Shown here piece by piece: positions 23,643 to 36,136 of a stretch of DNA of 64,000 nucleotides (positions within the stretch are counted from its first letter, which is position 1; each line of letters opens with the position of its first letter). This DNA comes from Exophiala sp. HKRS030 (taxonomy: Eukaryota > Ascomycota > Eurotiomycetes > Chaetothyriales > Herpotrichiellaceae). Under the pieces are notes generated by a model. That model was not told where the DNA came from. It saw only the letters and a program-made list of their open reading frames with translations, and did not search any database. A program made the position numbers and the translations under genes. The stretch spans positions 5,146,001 through 5,210,000 of the forward strand of contig JAHWDD010000002.1 of NCBI GenBank assembly GCA_023897205.1, read 5' to 3'.

Positions 23643-24244
23643 TCAGTAGAATGTCCCTTGAACCATGTTCATCGGTACGCGTGGGTTGGTTTTGTGATAT
23701 CGGTAGAGGAGATGAGGCCACAGCTCGTCGGCAGCTCCCTGGGCTATCCAGTGCTTATTGGACCAATCCTTCATCATGACCCATCTGTGTCCTTTATAAG
23801 TATCCTGCTACCGAAAAAAGCGACGGGATAGACTCACACCCAGTACCGGCATCCAGAGCCGCCACCAGACATATCGTATTGTTGACGTTTAGCTGCGTAC
23901 AGAAGCCGCGCAATATCGCAAACGCGAACATTTCCCGGTACTGGGTAGTCCCAGTATCTGATTGCGGAGCTTGTCAATAAATACTGATGTTCTTTCCATT
24001 CCAGAATCCCATTAATGTAGCCCGGGTCCGCTCTCATGTTGATGCGTACTGAACCGCCACCGTGGAGGAGGAGGTAGATGGACCAATGGTTATCACTGAT
24101 AGTTGGCCCAGCAGCTCCAGCTGTGTGGACCACGACTCGAACGGTTTTCACAAGTCGGGTGTCGTTCAGGATGAATTGTTGATTTCGGGCGAGAGACATT
24201 ATCACTTCTCGATTAAAGGTGTGACAGAGACTACTACTTTTCAA
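23643..24244 (-). CDS. Hypothetical protein resembling fungal DUF7770 family, two exons
   Basis: The proposed exons are 24244-23838 and 23784-23643, giving 182 residues. The intron has a GTGAGT donor and a CACAG acceptor. Central motifs are VRVVVHTAGAAGPTISDNHW, SIYLLLHGGGSVRINMRADP and SAIRYWDYPV, which I associate from memory with the fungus-specific DUF7770 family. After the splice the protein continues WVMMKDWSNKHWIAQGAADE and ends VPMNMVQGTFY. A later start at 24199 (MSLARNQQF) is possible. There is no signal peptide or membrane segment. It converges with the APH-type gene, 181 bp apart. The function is unknown. Confidence 0.7.
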
Positions 24245-26473
24245 TAGGGGTTAATTGTAGTGTCAGAGAACCTGCCCGAAATCTCTTGATATATGCACCT
24301 CTACTTTAGAAGACCTCAGTCTAGAATTCAGAAATAGCTGAGACTCAGCTCTCAAGACTCAGTCTCTTCGACCAGGCCAACAGGGTATGTTGAGTGTTAC
24401 AGATGTATTGTGCGGGAATAATTCATTGCATATCCTTGTGTTGGCGCTTCCACGGTCTTCACTACCCAAGTAAAAGATGATTTCAGATATATTCATCAGC
24501 ACTATGAAACGGTACGGGGATCGCGTTACCATTGTCGTTAGTCGGGCGTGACATTACCGCTGGTCGCTGTTTGAATCTTGCCCCGATCTTTGGGCGGCTA
24601 TTTTCTATAGGCCCGGATGCATTCTGACCATAAGGTGGTAGCTTAGGGGCTAGGTGCTCAGAAAAGTAACTAGCAAGAGTCCCGAGTAACCATCTAACAT
24701 CCAACGCGTGTGTTCAGCCCAAGTCAACCCAAGTCGATATCTGCGCCTGACCGTGAAACAGTGGGCAGAACCTGAAGGAAAGGCGCGCCAATATTATGGG
24801 GCATGCATTATCACATTGCCGTTCCTTCTAGGGCCGCAGGAAGAGCAATCTATATCGAAACCGGCGAAACGGGAGAGCAGAGGCTAGAAGGGCGGTGTCA
24901 TGCGACTTGAGACCGAGAGAACTAGATAGAGATGGGAGGAGGGTGAAGGAGGAAGGTCGATGGCAAGGGAAAAGAGTTCTTATAGACGTTAAAAGCGGCG
25001 GCGCGCTAAGCCCAGAACCATGCCTAACGGGGCCAGCCACCTTACGGATAAACCGACTTAAATGATACGGAAAGGGTCAAAAGTATGGAAGGTGCGATGC
25101 TCCTAACTACGTAACTATGTACATCATCTCTTTCTCAAGCAGAAGACTATGACTCGTTTCACTGTTCTAGTTCACGCAGAGTACTCAGTGCCACTTGGGT
25201 AAATGTATGGATTTCATTTTAGACGAGTGCTAGAAGCCAAGACAAGCATCAACTCCACCATCCCCATCATCTGGTTGATCTTGGAGATTTTATGCACGAC
25301 CGTCCGACCGACCGACCGAGGGAGATGAACAGGAGAGCGGACGATTGTGAACGCACATCACCACTGCTTTGCAAGTTAGTTAACTGGTTGACTTGGTTGG
25401 CGAATCGCCATAACCTCCCCTCCTCGGCTTTTGCTAAGGAGCCTTAACATAGAGACTGCAGCCCTGCAGCAGGTTTCCACATGATAGGGACCTATTACAT
25501 ACCTACAGTGTGTAGGCACCTAGTTAGGGTTGACCGTAGTTGAGGGTGATATACTCTATCATGTAACATGTATCATGCAAGTAGGGAGGATGGGAGGACG
25601 GATCGGAGCAAAGGTCGACGTACGTTGGGTGGATGAACAAATGAATGAAAGTGTAGCAGCCAAATATGTCCCTCCTCCCGTACATACGGAGTACATATTC
25701 GGTAATAAGGGAAAAGCACAGGCAGCACAAACTTTTAACTTAGTTAGAGGTAGTTAAGGCAGACGGATGCATGAGCGGCTCGCATCGACGACCGCCCGAA
25801 GGGGTGGAGACGGACGAGGGAGGGCATGGATGGTCGTCAAAGGGAGGGCAGAGGCCCTCGGCCCATTTCTATGAAGCTCCGTAGTGAACGGTGAAGCCCC
25901 TCGGGCTCCCTTAGGCACCTACTAACTTACTAGGATACTAGGATACTGGGATGTGGGATGAGGCATGTGGATGTTACAGGCTATCACCAGAAGGCAATGC
26001 ACGCGACGTGCGGCGAATAAAGACCAAGAACAAGAACGTCTTCTTGCTTGCGTTCATGCAAAAGGCTTCTCGGGCTTGAGCGTTGGTGGACTTCGGATCT
26101 GCATCTGCATCTGCATCTGCATGAATTGCCTGGGTAGCTTTATCTATGCATAGCAGGGAGGGATAAGGAGGTAGATAGATAGATAGTCATACCATAAGGT
26201 ACCCTAGATACTAGATTCTAGATACCTAGGCCCCACAACCTAAGGGCACCGTACGGCCCAGTAACAAACAGCCTACAGGGTGAACGGCTCATGTTCCAGT
26301 TCTAAGAAGGGGTTCACCACCCAGGCTGCCAGTACCTAGGTGGCAACCGTTGGTTCCCGGGTATCAGGGTTAGCTATAATTTTTTCAGCTCCTGGGTGCC
26401 ACCTAACGAAGGCGGGGTGGGAGGGGTCATGGTGGGGTATCATTTTATCGATACAGTAATTCATCTAGGGAGT

Positions 26474-26505
26474 ACCTAGCACCTAGCACCTAGCACCTAG
26501 CACCT
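26474..26505. repeat. Tandem 7-bp repeat ACCTAGC
   Basis: Four perfect copies plus a partial fifth of ACCTAGC, followed 5 bp later by the 9-mer TACTCCGTA at 26511-26519. Confidence 0.9.
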
Positions 26506-26862
26506 GTAGGTACTCCGTAGGCGGCGGCTGGCGGCCCTCGGGCGCATGCATGCTGTACACGCACCTGCAAGGTTGGGCTTTGTAGGCATGTCGATCCTAC
26601 GATTATCATCAGCTGTATAATTGTAGATCTGGCTCCAGATCATCAACATGAGTATCATGAGATATTGCTCTTGAAGCCTATGACAGCAACATTAGTTAGT
26701 TAGAGATTGAGGGTTGGATCTTGGGCCGAAGTGAAAAGAAGAATCAAGATATTCTTAGTTAACTAGTGGGGACTGGTTGGGGTCCTCCGTGCGTGACCTT
26801 GTCCCATCTGGCCTCCTCCGTACTGGCCTTTGGGGCTCAACAAGGATATTGGACTGGCGCCC

Positions 26863-26898
26863 AGAGAGAGAGAGAGAGAGGGAGAGAGAGGGAGGGAG
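26863..26898. repeat. (AG)n-rich purine tract
   Basis: Alternating AG with G interruptions, a pure purine tract of about 35 bp. Confidence 0.85.
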
Positions 26899-29800
26899 CG
26901 CCCACCAAGCGCCTTTGTGCCTGTGAGCCCTCAACCTTCAGCCAAGTGAACCCGTTGGCCCCTGGGACGATCTTATCGAGTTGCCGTCCTCGCCAACCAG
27001 GCGGCAGGTCACAAAGCACAAGGGCGGGCCGCGTAGTTAGTGAGATCTTCGTGTTACCGACTCGCTGTACGGAGTACTCCATACAGACTACCTAGGTACC
27101 TAGTACAGTACTCGATATACCTTGATGGCATGCTCCTCCAAACCAGCTCCTGGTCAATATGACAATATCACAATGTCCAGTATAAACCCCCGAGTCCCGA
27201 GAATGTACATGCATACATACTCTGTAGATATACAATACAGATTTTCATTCTTGGTTTGGGGTCACTTGTTGCATCAAGAACGTCATAACGCGAAGCTGAC
27301 CCGTATTTCTGATGTACCAATAGCATCCTTGGCCAGTTTCATCGTATCACAAACTCACCTGTCGCTAGAATTCAAAGTGAGGTGCGCCGTGCAACTTGAA
27401 TACCACAAGTCCACACAAACTCTGACCCAGCTCCGGATCCTTCTCCCGATATCACTAAACATCCTGGTACTACAGAGTTCTCTGCACATTCTCACCAAAT
27501 TCCCTCTCGGACATGCCAACGAACCAAGGATGGGTTTCCGTCAACTTTCGAGGAATCTTCCAAGTTACAATCATATGTCAGCCAGAGAGTACAACGGGCA
27601 AAAGCAGGTCATCCTTTTCCCTGAGTCAGCATCATTCCGAAGGCTAAAAAGCCCGGAGCGCCAATGTACCTCTTTGGGACCTGCTGACAGAACCCACGGC
27701 CCGGTCTCATCGGCAAGTGGGCGAGCTCATTTACCACATTCATCAATCATGATTGAATAGTCATGAAACTTTCAATTGATCCCACTTACCATTCGTTCCT
27801 ACCCATCCTTCGCATTCAACTGGTCAGCCTTCTCGTGTTCTTACCAGGTTGCCCCGGCCAATCAGCAAGACTCTGTATAACTTGATTCCAGTTCTCGCAT
27901 GCGCCACCATGTCAAATACTAAGGCTGTCAGTAGTATCGTGTACGAAACGAATTCTACCCTTCTTGGAACAAACTTTTTTATGTTTCCAGCAGATGACCA
28001 GAGGAGGGTCTCGACCATGCAATCTCTCAGCTTCCTCGGTAGGTATCAGGTAGAAATAGAGCATAATCTGTGAATGAGCCCTGTGTCCATGCCAGTTTCT
28101 CGGCCTCGGCGCCTTCAAAGCAGCATCATGATCCAATCGTCATATACTGGAATGTGTAAACTATATCTCGACCTGGGACCTTCTGACACGCGCGAGCCAA
28201 CCTATCACAGACATGAGAGAATGGAAGGCTTGTGCGGAGACGGGCGGGGCGGCTTGGATGGAATTCATCGCACGGTCCAATTGTTTCGATGGAGTCCTCC
28301 CACGCCTCCTATCCACGCCTGGAGTCTTGAGTCTGGACGGAGAAGTGTCGTACTCTATAGTTGGCAATGGCAACTTGACAATGCAAGAGACGAGCGGAGC
28401 CCCTTCCGAATCTCAGGTCATGAGCCACGGCTGAATCCGGCAGAAAGACAAGATTCAAGGATTCGAGATGCACGGACGTCTACCGCGTTGATTTCGACCT
28501 CGACCCACGCGTCCGACTCCGACTCCGACCAGGTCACCAGAATGAGCTCGGAAAAAGTGAGTCAACTTCGCTTAGCAAACGAGAAGATTTGCTAAAAAGA
28601 ACAAACGTTTGCGGGAACGCCGCGTCCATGTCTTAGTGTTAGTTAGGCTGTTGGAAGTTGGAACAAGGATTATAATAATGGGAAGGGAAAGCGGTGGTGA
28701 TGGTGATGGAGCTAGTGACGAGTGTGAACGAACCAATTGCATCAGCTGACGTCTTACGAAGAGTGTCACTAGTTGCAACGCCTCGTTGGAGATAGCGAAG
28801 GTGGCAGATCCTGGAGACAGACAATGCCTGGATATCTGGATTCTGGTGTCCACCGTGGTGTCTCTGCCTCCTCTGAACTCGGCAGCCTCGATCGATTTGG
28901 GGAGGAAATGCATCAGAGGAAGGATTGAAGGCGGTTAGACGAGAATTGCTCCCAGGGTGCATGTCTTGATTCGACAGGGATTCCAATTACCTGAGGGAGT
29001 CCGGGGCACGGTGGCTACGGAATCGCAATGAGTGAGTCAATGACGGAGAAGGAGCGACGAATGATCATTTCCGCTACGCGACTTCCCCAACAGCATTCCG
29101 ACTGCTAGTGAGACTACTAACTACTAACCACTTAGTTGGTGCTCCGTCAGTGCCTAGGTAGGTAGTTAGGTAGGCAGATAGTTCATATTAGCAGGCTGTG
29201 GATTCTGGAGGAAAGAGCAGATGACCGCACGAGGGACGAGGAAGGCTCGCCTGACCATTACTATTCAGGTTTGAGTCTTGACCAATCACTTTTCAAAACT
29301 GGGGTTGTCAGTTGTTTACGGATATAACTCCGTGTGTACACGAAGCAAGCAGAGAGGGTAGGAGAGACACTCAAAGGCAGTCAGTTTTTTGACCTGGATA
29401 AGCATGTGTAGTTGAAGAACATGCCCTCGACAGTACTAAGTACTACCATGACTACGCGGTACATGACGTTTGCAGTATAGGACTGTCATTGTCGTCGCCG
29501 TCGACGACCGAGGGGCACTGAGAGCGAGAGCGAGAGTAAGATATGGGATCAGGCATCTCTGCGGTTGTCACGAACTAACTAGTTAACTGCTCTACTCCGT
29601 GGTTCATCGTCATGGAATGCCCCGCAATGCAAACAGGCGCGAGCAGCCTCCTAAGTTCAAACTTCTGAGAAAGAGCGGCAGGCCCATCCCGGTCCACTTG
29701 TTGAACCAGCAAGGAGCTCCTCTTCACTACTACGGAGTACTGTACGAAGAGGGTCCTGGAATTCAAGGTGCCTCTACGAGTGGTTCCGGCCTTCAGTAAC

Positions 29801-31191
29801 AAGGCGTTGGTCTGGTAGCCGCGATATCGAGTCCAGCGCTTCTGGAGTCTCTTTGCAGAGCCTGAATTTTGCGCATCATGGCATTCGCCCAAACCCTGTG
29901 TCTTTGCAGAGAATGTTATCCCTGCGTGATCCACCAACATTTCGATATCCAGCTCGCAAAGATGGTCGAGACGTTGGCGGAAAGCTGAAACGCGGGATGG
30001 TGAATAACAACCTCGCGCATCTCAGCTCATGTCTCTGGCAGTTTTGATTCAAACACCAAGCTCTAACTCGAGTTAGAGTCGAGCACACATTTGAGAAGCG
30101 GGTTCACAGGACCAATGCCAACCAGTCGCCAGTCGCCAGTTGCCAGTTGCCAGTCGCCAGCCCGGAAACGCCGCTGGGCTAAAAGTTGCGCTTGACTGAT
30201 TGACTCAAATGACTCAATTGACTCAATCGATGAACCCTGTCAGAGAGACCCTGGTCGATGGTCGATTGTCAATGGTCAATGGTCGCCACAAGCCTGCAAA
30301 CCTGCAGACCTGCATGCTTGCAGGCTGTTCATGTGCGCATTGCACAGTGCCGCAAACCGTATCTCACTGCAAGATGCGGCACTAGTGTCGGTCTGACTGG
30401 CATCTCAGCCTGCTTGGATTCCACTGGAGTCCCGAGTCGCCCGATTCGACAGATGAGTTGAAGAAATGCACGAGCCACACGAGCATTGGTCGTAAGTTGT
30501 AATACAGTAACTAAATAGGTGGTTCTTTGACTATCCAAGAAACCTCAGGCGTGTTGTAACTAGTATTACTATTATTACTATTATTGATGCGACACATCTG
30601 TCTCTGTCCAGTGTCCACCCACATGCACAGCCTAGCCAAAGGGCAAAGGTAGGGCGGACAGAAAGATTGAGAACAAGAGGATTTCTTCAGATCAATCTCC
30701 ATGGTGCGAGGCTCTGAGTCTTGACAAAGAATCTGCTGGTGACCAATCAAGTAGGGCCACACTGAGGGTATCAAATCATTACAAGATGCCTGCTTGGCCC
30801 ACGGCTGAACGGCGCGACATGACGAGTTTCACCCTGGAACTCGAAATGAGCCATTTATAGTTGAGCCAATTCATTATTGAGGTCAGAAGTTTTAGGCTCT
30901 TTGGATTGCGGAGGAGGCCCAGGGACTGTCTAAGGCCCGACACGCCTCAGTTTAGGCGCGATCCTTGGGCTTCCTTCAGTAACTCCTGTACGGAGTAGTC
31001 CCTAAGACAGATCTGCTAAAGTCTGGAGTGCCTGCTAAAGTACCTATACCAAGACTTGATTGGGGATATGTCGCCACTAAAACGATCAAGCCTAGAGGCT
31101 AACTAGGTTAGTCAAGGGCAATCCAGGCTAGTTAAGTAGTTTAGTACTAATAGGTACAAGCATCATGACTGTGGCTATCAGCATCGTGATC

Positions 31192-31245
31192 CTCCTCCTC
31201 CTCATCATCATCATCATCTCGCATCTCGCATCTCGCATCTCGCGG
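31192..31245. repeat. Compound microsatellite (CTC)n, (ATC)n, (CTCGCAT)n
   Basis: CTC triplets are followed by five ATC-type triplets and then four copies of CTCGCAT. Confidence 0.85.
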
Positions 31246-33296
31246 CGGCGACTGGCAAGCAGCAGGCCAGTTTGTAACCAACGAACTCGTGAATTACGGA
31301 GTAGAGTACTATAGTTAGTGTACGGGACTTCCGAAGAACTGTGCCAAATCCAGTGCTCATTGTTCCAGTGTCGACATTTACTCCGTAGAGTATGTACATG
31401 TCCACTTGCTCCTTCCCATTTGCCACCCGCCGCCTGCCTAGTAGGTGCCTAGCAATCTATGCCTAATTGGAAGAAATCACATTCGTCACCACTTGACTTG
31501 GACGAACGCCCACGCACACGCACACGCCACACGGACTGGCAACACGGGCATTACTCATTCTGCTCATCTTGTGCCCACAAAATCCCATGAAACCTTAGGT
31601 CGACATATTGGCCTTTTTCAAATATCAGAATCAAAATCAATTCTGGTAGCATTTCCACGTTGGGATTGTCACTGTCAACCGAGAGGTTTTGTCCAAGACC
31701 CAAAAAAATCACAAATTGAGTTGGCCTCGGCTAATCTGAAGCGTCCCTAGCCCCCTAGCCCACCGCCCACAGGCCATAGGCGACAGGTTACAGGCTCCGG
31801 GCCCCGGCTCTTAGGCGACAGGACAGGCCTTCAACTTTCAAGGCTGTAGAGGTCCAGGGCTACGAGGGCTTAGCTCTCAGGGCTCCCGGGCATGGGTCTG
31901 GGCATCTGCAAATCAATTTTGAATTGATCAATCATTGATCAATCATTGACTCCATATTCCGCGGTGCTTTTGCGTTGACTTGACGGCTGTCGCTCTTTTG
32001 CCACCCGCTAAAAAGAGCAGTGATTTGTTAGATTCGTACTAGCACGACTAGGTACTACGGAGGACTCGGTAGCAAGGGAGTTGAGTACCTAGTAGTCACC
32101 CAGTAGGTGCCTAGTAGTAGGTAGTAATTAGTGCTTCAGCCGCTGCGATGACCGAGTTGAGTACAAGGTCTTGACTCTTGAGTTTTTTGACTCTGAGACT
32201 CTCAAGCCTTCTCGGCAACATGATCACATTTTTGTGCTTTTTTTACACAAATCCATCATTGCTTGACAGCCAGCTCCGCCCAGCTCCACGCAGCTTTTAC
32301 AGTCCTGTACTGCGCGGACTGCCGCCAAATGAATGCAAAGGCATTAGCACACTTTCAAATTCCAGTCCAAGACCCCATTTCTCTGATCAGCATAAAAGTC
32401 AAAATCCCGAGCAGAACAAGAAGAAGAAAAGAAGCAAGACTCGATTGTGAGCTAAAGGGCTCCATTCTTAGCTGATTACCTCTAGGTAGTAGTACTTAGC
32501 TACCTGCCTACATGGTTAGTACCCGCCTACCTACTCCGTACAGTACCTACCTCAGACTCTATTCCTTACTCCGTACGGGCTAAGGCTCCCGAGCTGCCCC
32601 TGCCCTGCCCACTTGTCCTTCCAGTACATACGTTAACTTGGACTACCACCTACCAACTAACTAGTTTTAGGTAGTAACCGTCGACCAGATAGCCTAAGGT
32701 TTCTGCACTCTTGGCCCTTCGGCTTTTGGTCCATGGGTGGCTGATTTCCGGCAGCGTCCACCCATCAAGACACTACTTAGCTACGGAGTACTTAGTAGTA
32801 CCTAGGTATGTATGGAGCACTCACTACTACGACTACTTCTCACGACTACTCCGTACTGAGTTACTCGATAGTAATTGACTGACTACTCCGTACAGTAACT
32901 AGTCCTCGGTCCTTGGTGCTGGTCTTTATTCTTCCGCTCGTGAGGGATTACGAGTGTTACGACCAAAGGGCCCGCTTTCATCTGGCAACTCGCCGTCCAC
33001 CGCACAGTCGAAAAGTCGAACAGTCCAAGGCCGTGGCAGCTTCCCAACCCCAGAGGCCCGGCACTGGCACAGATACAGGCACAGACCTACCTACCTACCT
33101 CTTCTTGCCTTGCACTCTCGTGGCTCTCCGCCCTCCCTCACTGCTCACTGCTCAATCCCTCTTGGGCTGCTCCGAGCTCCCACTTTTCAGCCTCTCCAGT
33201 GCTAAACATACGGCTCCACGACTCTTCCGTCGTGTCCGTCTTGAGTCTTCAGACTTGGACTCTTCCTCTTACTACTTAGTATTTACTACTGAACGC

Positions 33297-33420
33297 CAAC
33301 TACCCACCCACCTTTACCACCACTACCACTCCCACTCCCACTACCACTCCCACTCCAACTTAACCACTCACACTCACCACTCACCACCACTCACCACCAC
33401 TCAACCACCCCAGCAACTTC
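33297..33420. repeat. CCACT/CCACC-rich low-complexity tract
   Basis: Imperfect CCACT and CCACTC units run for about 120 bp on the + strand, about 400 bp before the RSC7 start. A long + frame across it (32913-33734) is low complexity and starts well upstream, so I do not call it a gene. Confidence 0.7.
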
Positions 33421-33812
33421 TCTCTCCCGTCTCCTCCACCAACATTGCACTTCCGCCACCGCGACTGGTCCATGATTCCAGCGTCATCCTCGCTACTGCT
33501 GCATGTCTACACGTCGACTCCGCGTTCTCGATTGTCGCCGTCGCCCTCACTGTCGCTGTCGCACCCTATGATCCTTGGTTGCACCTCCTAGTCTGCTACA
33601 CCAATCCCACAACCCACAACCCACAACCCAGGCACACGCACTGCACCGCACCACTACACGCACCTTGCGCCATCTTGGGGTTACCCAGTCCCCTCCTGTG
33701 CTGCCTGGAACCTGGCAGCTTACTACTGTGCTGATGCAAAGCCTGCGCATCGCCATCACCATCGCAATCACAACCACGCTCATCTCCACCTCAATCACCA
33801 CTACCCTCTGAA

Positions 33813-36136
33813 ATGTCCCTCTATCCACCTACACGCCAGCCTACAAATGCTTTGAACGGTGTCGCCGACATGACTGATGGTTCCGGTACCATCAATCCTG
33901 CAGCCTTGAACGCTACTGGTATGCTCAGCTCCTTGCTCTCTGTGTCTCTCTGTGTCTCTCTCTTTCCCATCAACAGCGTCGCCCATCGCCCACCTTAACC
34001 TACTATGAATTCTTTCATCAAAGCATCTTGTTACTGAATGCGTTTCATCTGCACTTTTGCCATATATCCCCATCCCATTTGGTGCCATCTCAATCAGCTG
34101 CTAATCTGTCGCGCAATCAGGCACTTTGACGCAAAACTCGACAGAAGCCGCACCCCGCGGCATCAAGCGCAGTCGATCGCCTGACCAATATGGGGAATAC
34201 CATCAGACTGGCGACGACGGTACGCATTCGCATCTTCTTTGCTCCTCTACATAACTGAGAACCCATGTTCTAACATGCTACGTAGGGCCTCGCAAACGTG
34301 GTCGTCCCTCAAAGACACCTCGAACCTCTGGCGACTTCAGTGCCAATACCGATCCCGTCCCAACATCGAATCAACCATCGCCAGACCTGACACAAACACC
34401 CCAGAATCAATCAACTTCGCAACAACCCGTGGTGACTCCCGTCCAGAGCTCCCCTCCGAGATCCATCCCAAAATCCACCATCAAGGCCCTACCCACCGTT
34501 CGCGACCACACAAGTGATGTTCTCGGTGAGGAAGGTGATGAATATGTCCCGCGCGAATACGACGAAGCCGGAGAGAAAAAGGTCGATCCATTGGGCTACC
34601 TACAAGGCGCTCGCGAATACAAAATTCGCACCTTTACCTTGCCGGGTAGAGGTCAAAAGCTGTTCATGCTAGCCACCGAATGCGCCAGGCAATTACAATA
34701 TCGCGACTCGTACCTCCTCTTCAACAAGAACCGCTCCCTCTTCAAGATCATTGCGAGTGTCAAGGAAAAAGAAGAGCTCGTCTCCCACGAGATCCTACCA
34801 TATTCATATCGCTCTCGACAGATCGCCGTCGTCACCGCGCGATCAATGTTTCGTCAGTTCGGTAGTAGAGTCATTAAGGATGGCCGAAGAGTCCGAGACG
34901 ATTATTGGGAAGCCAAAGCAATCAAACAAGGTTTCACCGAGCAAGACGCCGCGGGTGAGAAGCGCCCAGGTGCAGCACGAGCCCGAGAGGCTGCCGCACA
35001 AGATCAACTAAACGCCAGAGCTCAAGTCGCTGCCGCATATGGTGACATAGTCTACAGCAATGGGCCGGGTTATGGCGCAGTACAACCGCCTCCTCTACAA
35101 TCAGGCATCGCCTCTACCATGGCCCAGCTTACCTCATTCGATCCCGCTTATGATTCGAGGTACAAGGACGTAATTCGTCCGAGACATGAAATCACCGGTC
35201 CACCATATCAGGATCTCACACGATCAAGTTCAGATGCCGAACTTACCAGCCAAGCTGGACATGCCGCCGAATTCAGCAAACAAATGAATCAGCAAAATCG
35301 TTACCGGCGTTCAATAGTTGAAGACTATTGGCGTAGACCACACAAACAACCCGTGTCTACTCCTCCTCCCCAGAAGCCGAGTTGCCAACGACAAGTCACT
35401 CTTTCTCCTCACCGCGATTCAACACCAGTGACTTGCCACCAGCGCAGAGCAACCCTCTATCTCATCAATCACAGCAGTCTCAGTCGACCATGAATCCTCC
35501 ATCTTACCCACATCAGCAACCGCCGATCCAGTCTCCAGTACGTCAACCGAGCCTTCAGGCATTCCCTCGAGATTCCTCCCAATTCACTCCTCAACATGCT
35601 CAATTTCAACGGTCGACGTCAAGCATTTCAATGCCACAACCTCAACCTCAACAGCAAGTCCCGTTCAATGGTGGATCATTCTCGCCTCATGGCATCAATC
35701 AACAAGCTCAACAGCAAAGTTGGGGGCTCCACCACCACAGCCACATCAGTCTCCTGGCATGCATCGAATGACAACACCACAATTTTCACCAAACCTGGCA
35801 CAAGGACAGATACCCTCACCTTTACCAGGCGTCAGTCACCCTGGCGCTTCGCCTCATCAACAACAGCAACAAATGCAGCCTCCACAAATGCCCATACTTC
35901 ATCATCAGGGAAGTTCGGGTTCCATGGGCGGTCAACAGTTATACGGGCCTGGAGCTGGACTACAGGCTATGAATGCGGCCGGCTATGGCAATATTGGTAT
36001 GGCTCAACGAGGAATGTATGGAATGGGTTCACAGAATCAATTCATGCAACCCAATCCACAGCATGGTCAACAAGGTTGGCCAGGTCCTCAAGGTCAAGGC
36101 CAACAAGGTGGACAATGGAATCCAGGATTTCAATAA
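33813..36136 (+). CDS. RSC7: Chromatin-remodelling complex subunit RSC7/SWP82 family, three exons, two frame breaks
   Basis: The exons are 33813-33918, 34121-34219 and 34286-36136. The introns start GTATGC and GTACGC and end ATCAG and CGTAG, the second with a TTCTAAC branch site. The N-terminus has an AT-hook-like PRKRGRPSKTPR. The conserved Rsc7/Swp82 core follows: GEEGDEYVPREYDEAGEKKV, FTLPGRGQKLFMLATECAR, YRDSYLLFNKNRSLFKI and RQIAVVTARSMFRQFGSRVI. The tail is Gln/Pro-rich. The frame changes at CCCC (35368-35371) and again at GGGGG (35722-35726). One extra C and one extra G give an unbroken protein of 685 residues with a continuous Q-rich tail (STPPPPEAELP and QQSWGAPPPQ). The protein is a nuclear component of RSC or SWI/SNF. 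The breaks are probably sequence errors. Confidence 0.9.

Larger units (their letters stand above)
24245..33812. other. Gene-free 9.5 kb block with dispersed short motifs
   Basis: No frame on either strand has domain motifs or believable splice structure; the longest (27122-27760 and 28074-28595, +) look random. Eleven exact copies of TACGGAGTA/TACTCCGTA occur between 25685 and 32892, with CCTAGGTA-like palindromes and CTAACTAA-like runs. The last 700 bp before RSC7 are rich in CCACT/CCACC and likely its promoter and leader. No transposase or reverse-transcriptase motif was seen. Confidence 0.55.

Noticed and set aside
26318..26405. Inverted words CACCCAGG/CCTGGGTG and TAGGTGGCA/TGCCACCTA
   Set aside because: The arms are interleaved rather than nested, so they do not form one hairpin, and I see no clear element ends.
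27122..27760. Plus frame of 212 codons in the gene-free block
   Set aside because: No family resemblance, random-looking codon use and no promoter context.
28074..28595. Plus frame of 173 codons
   Set aside because: It reads like random sequence, and other frames over the same bases are equally open.
32913..33734. Plus frame of 273 codons before RSC7
   Set aside because: It is driven by CCACT-type low complexity and has no conserved segment; it more likely belongs to the RSC7 promoter or leader.
35341..35371. Intron from GTAGAC to CCCCAG as cause of the first RSC7 frame change
   Set aside because: It would be only about 44 bp, lacks a branch site and would remove the conserved PVSTPPP segment.
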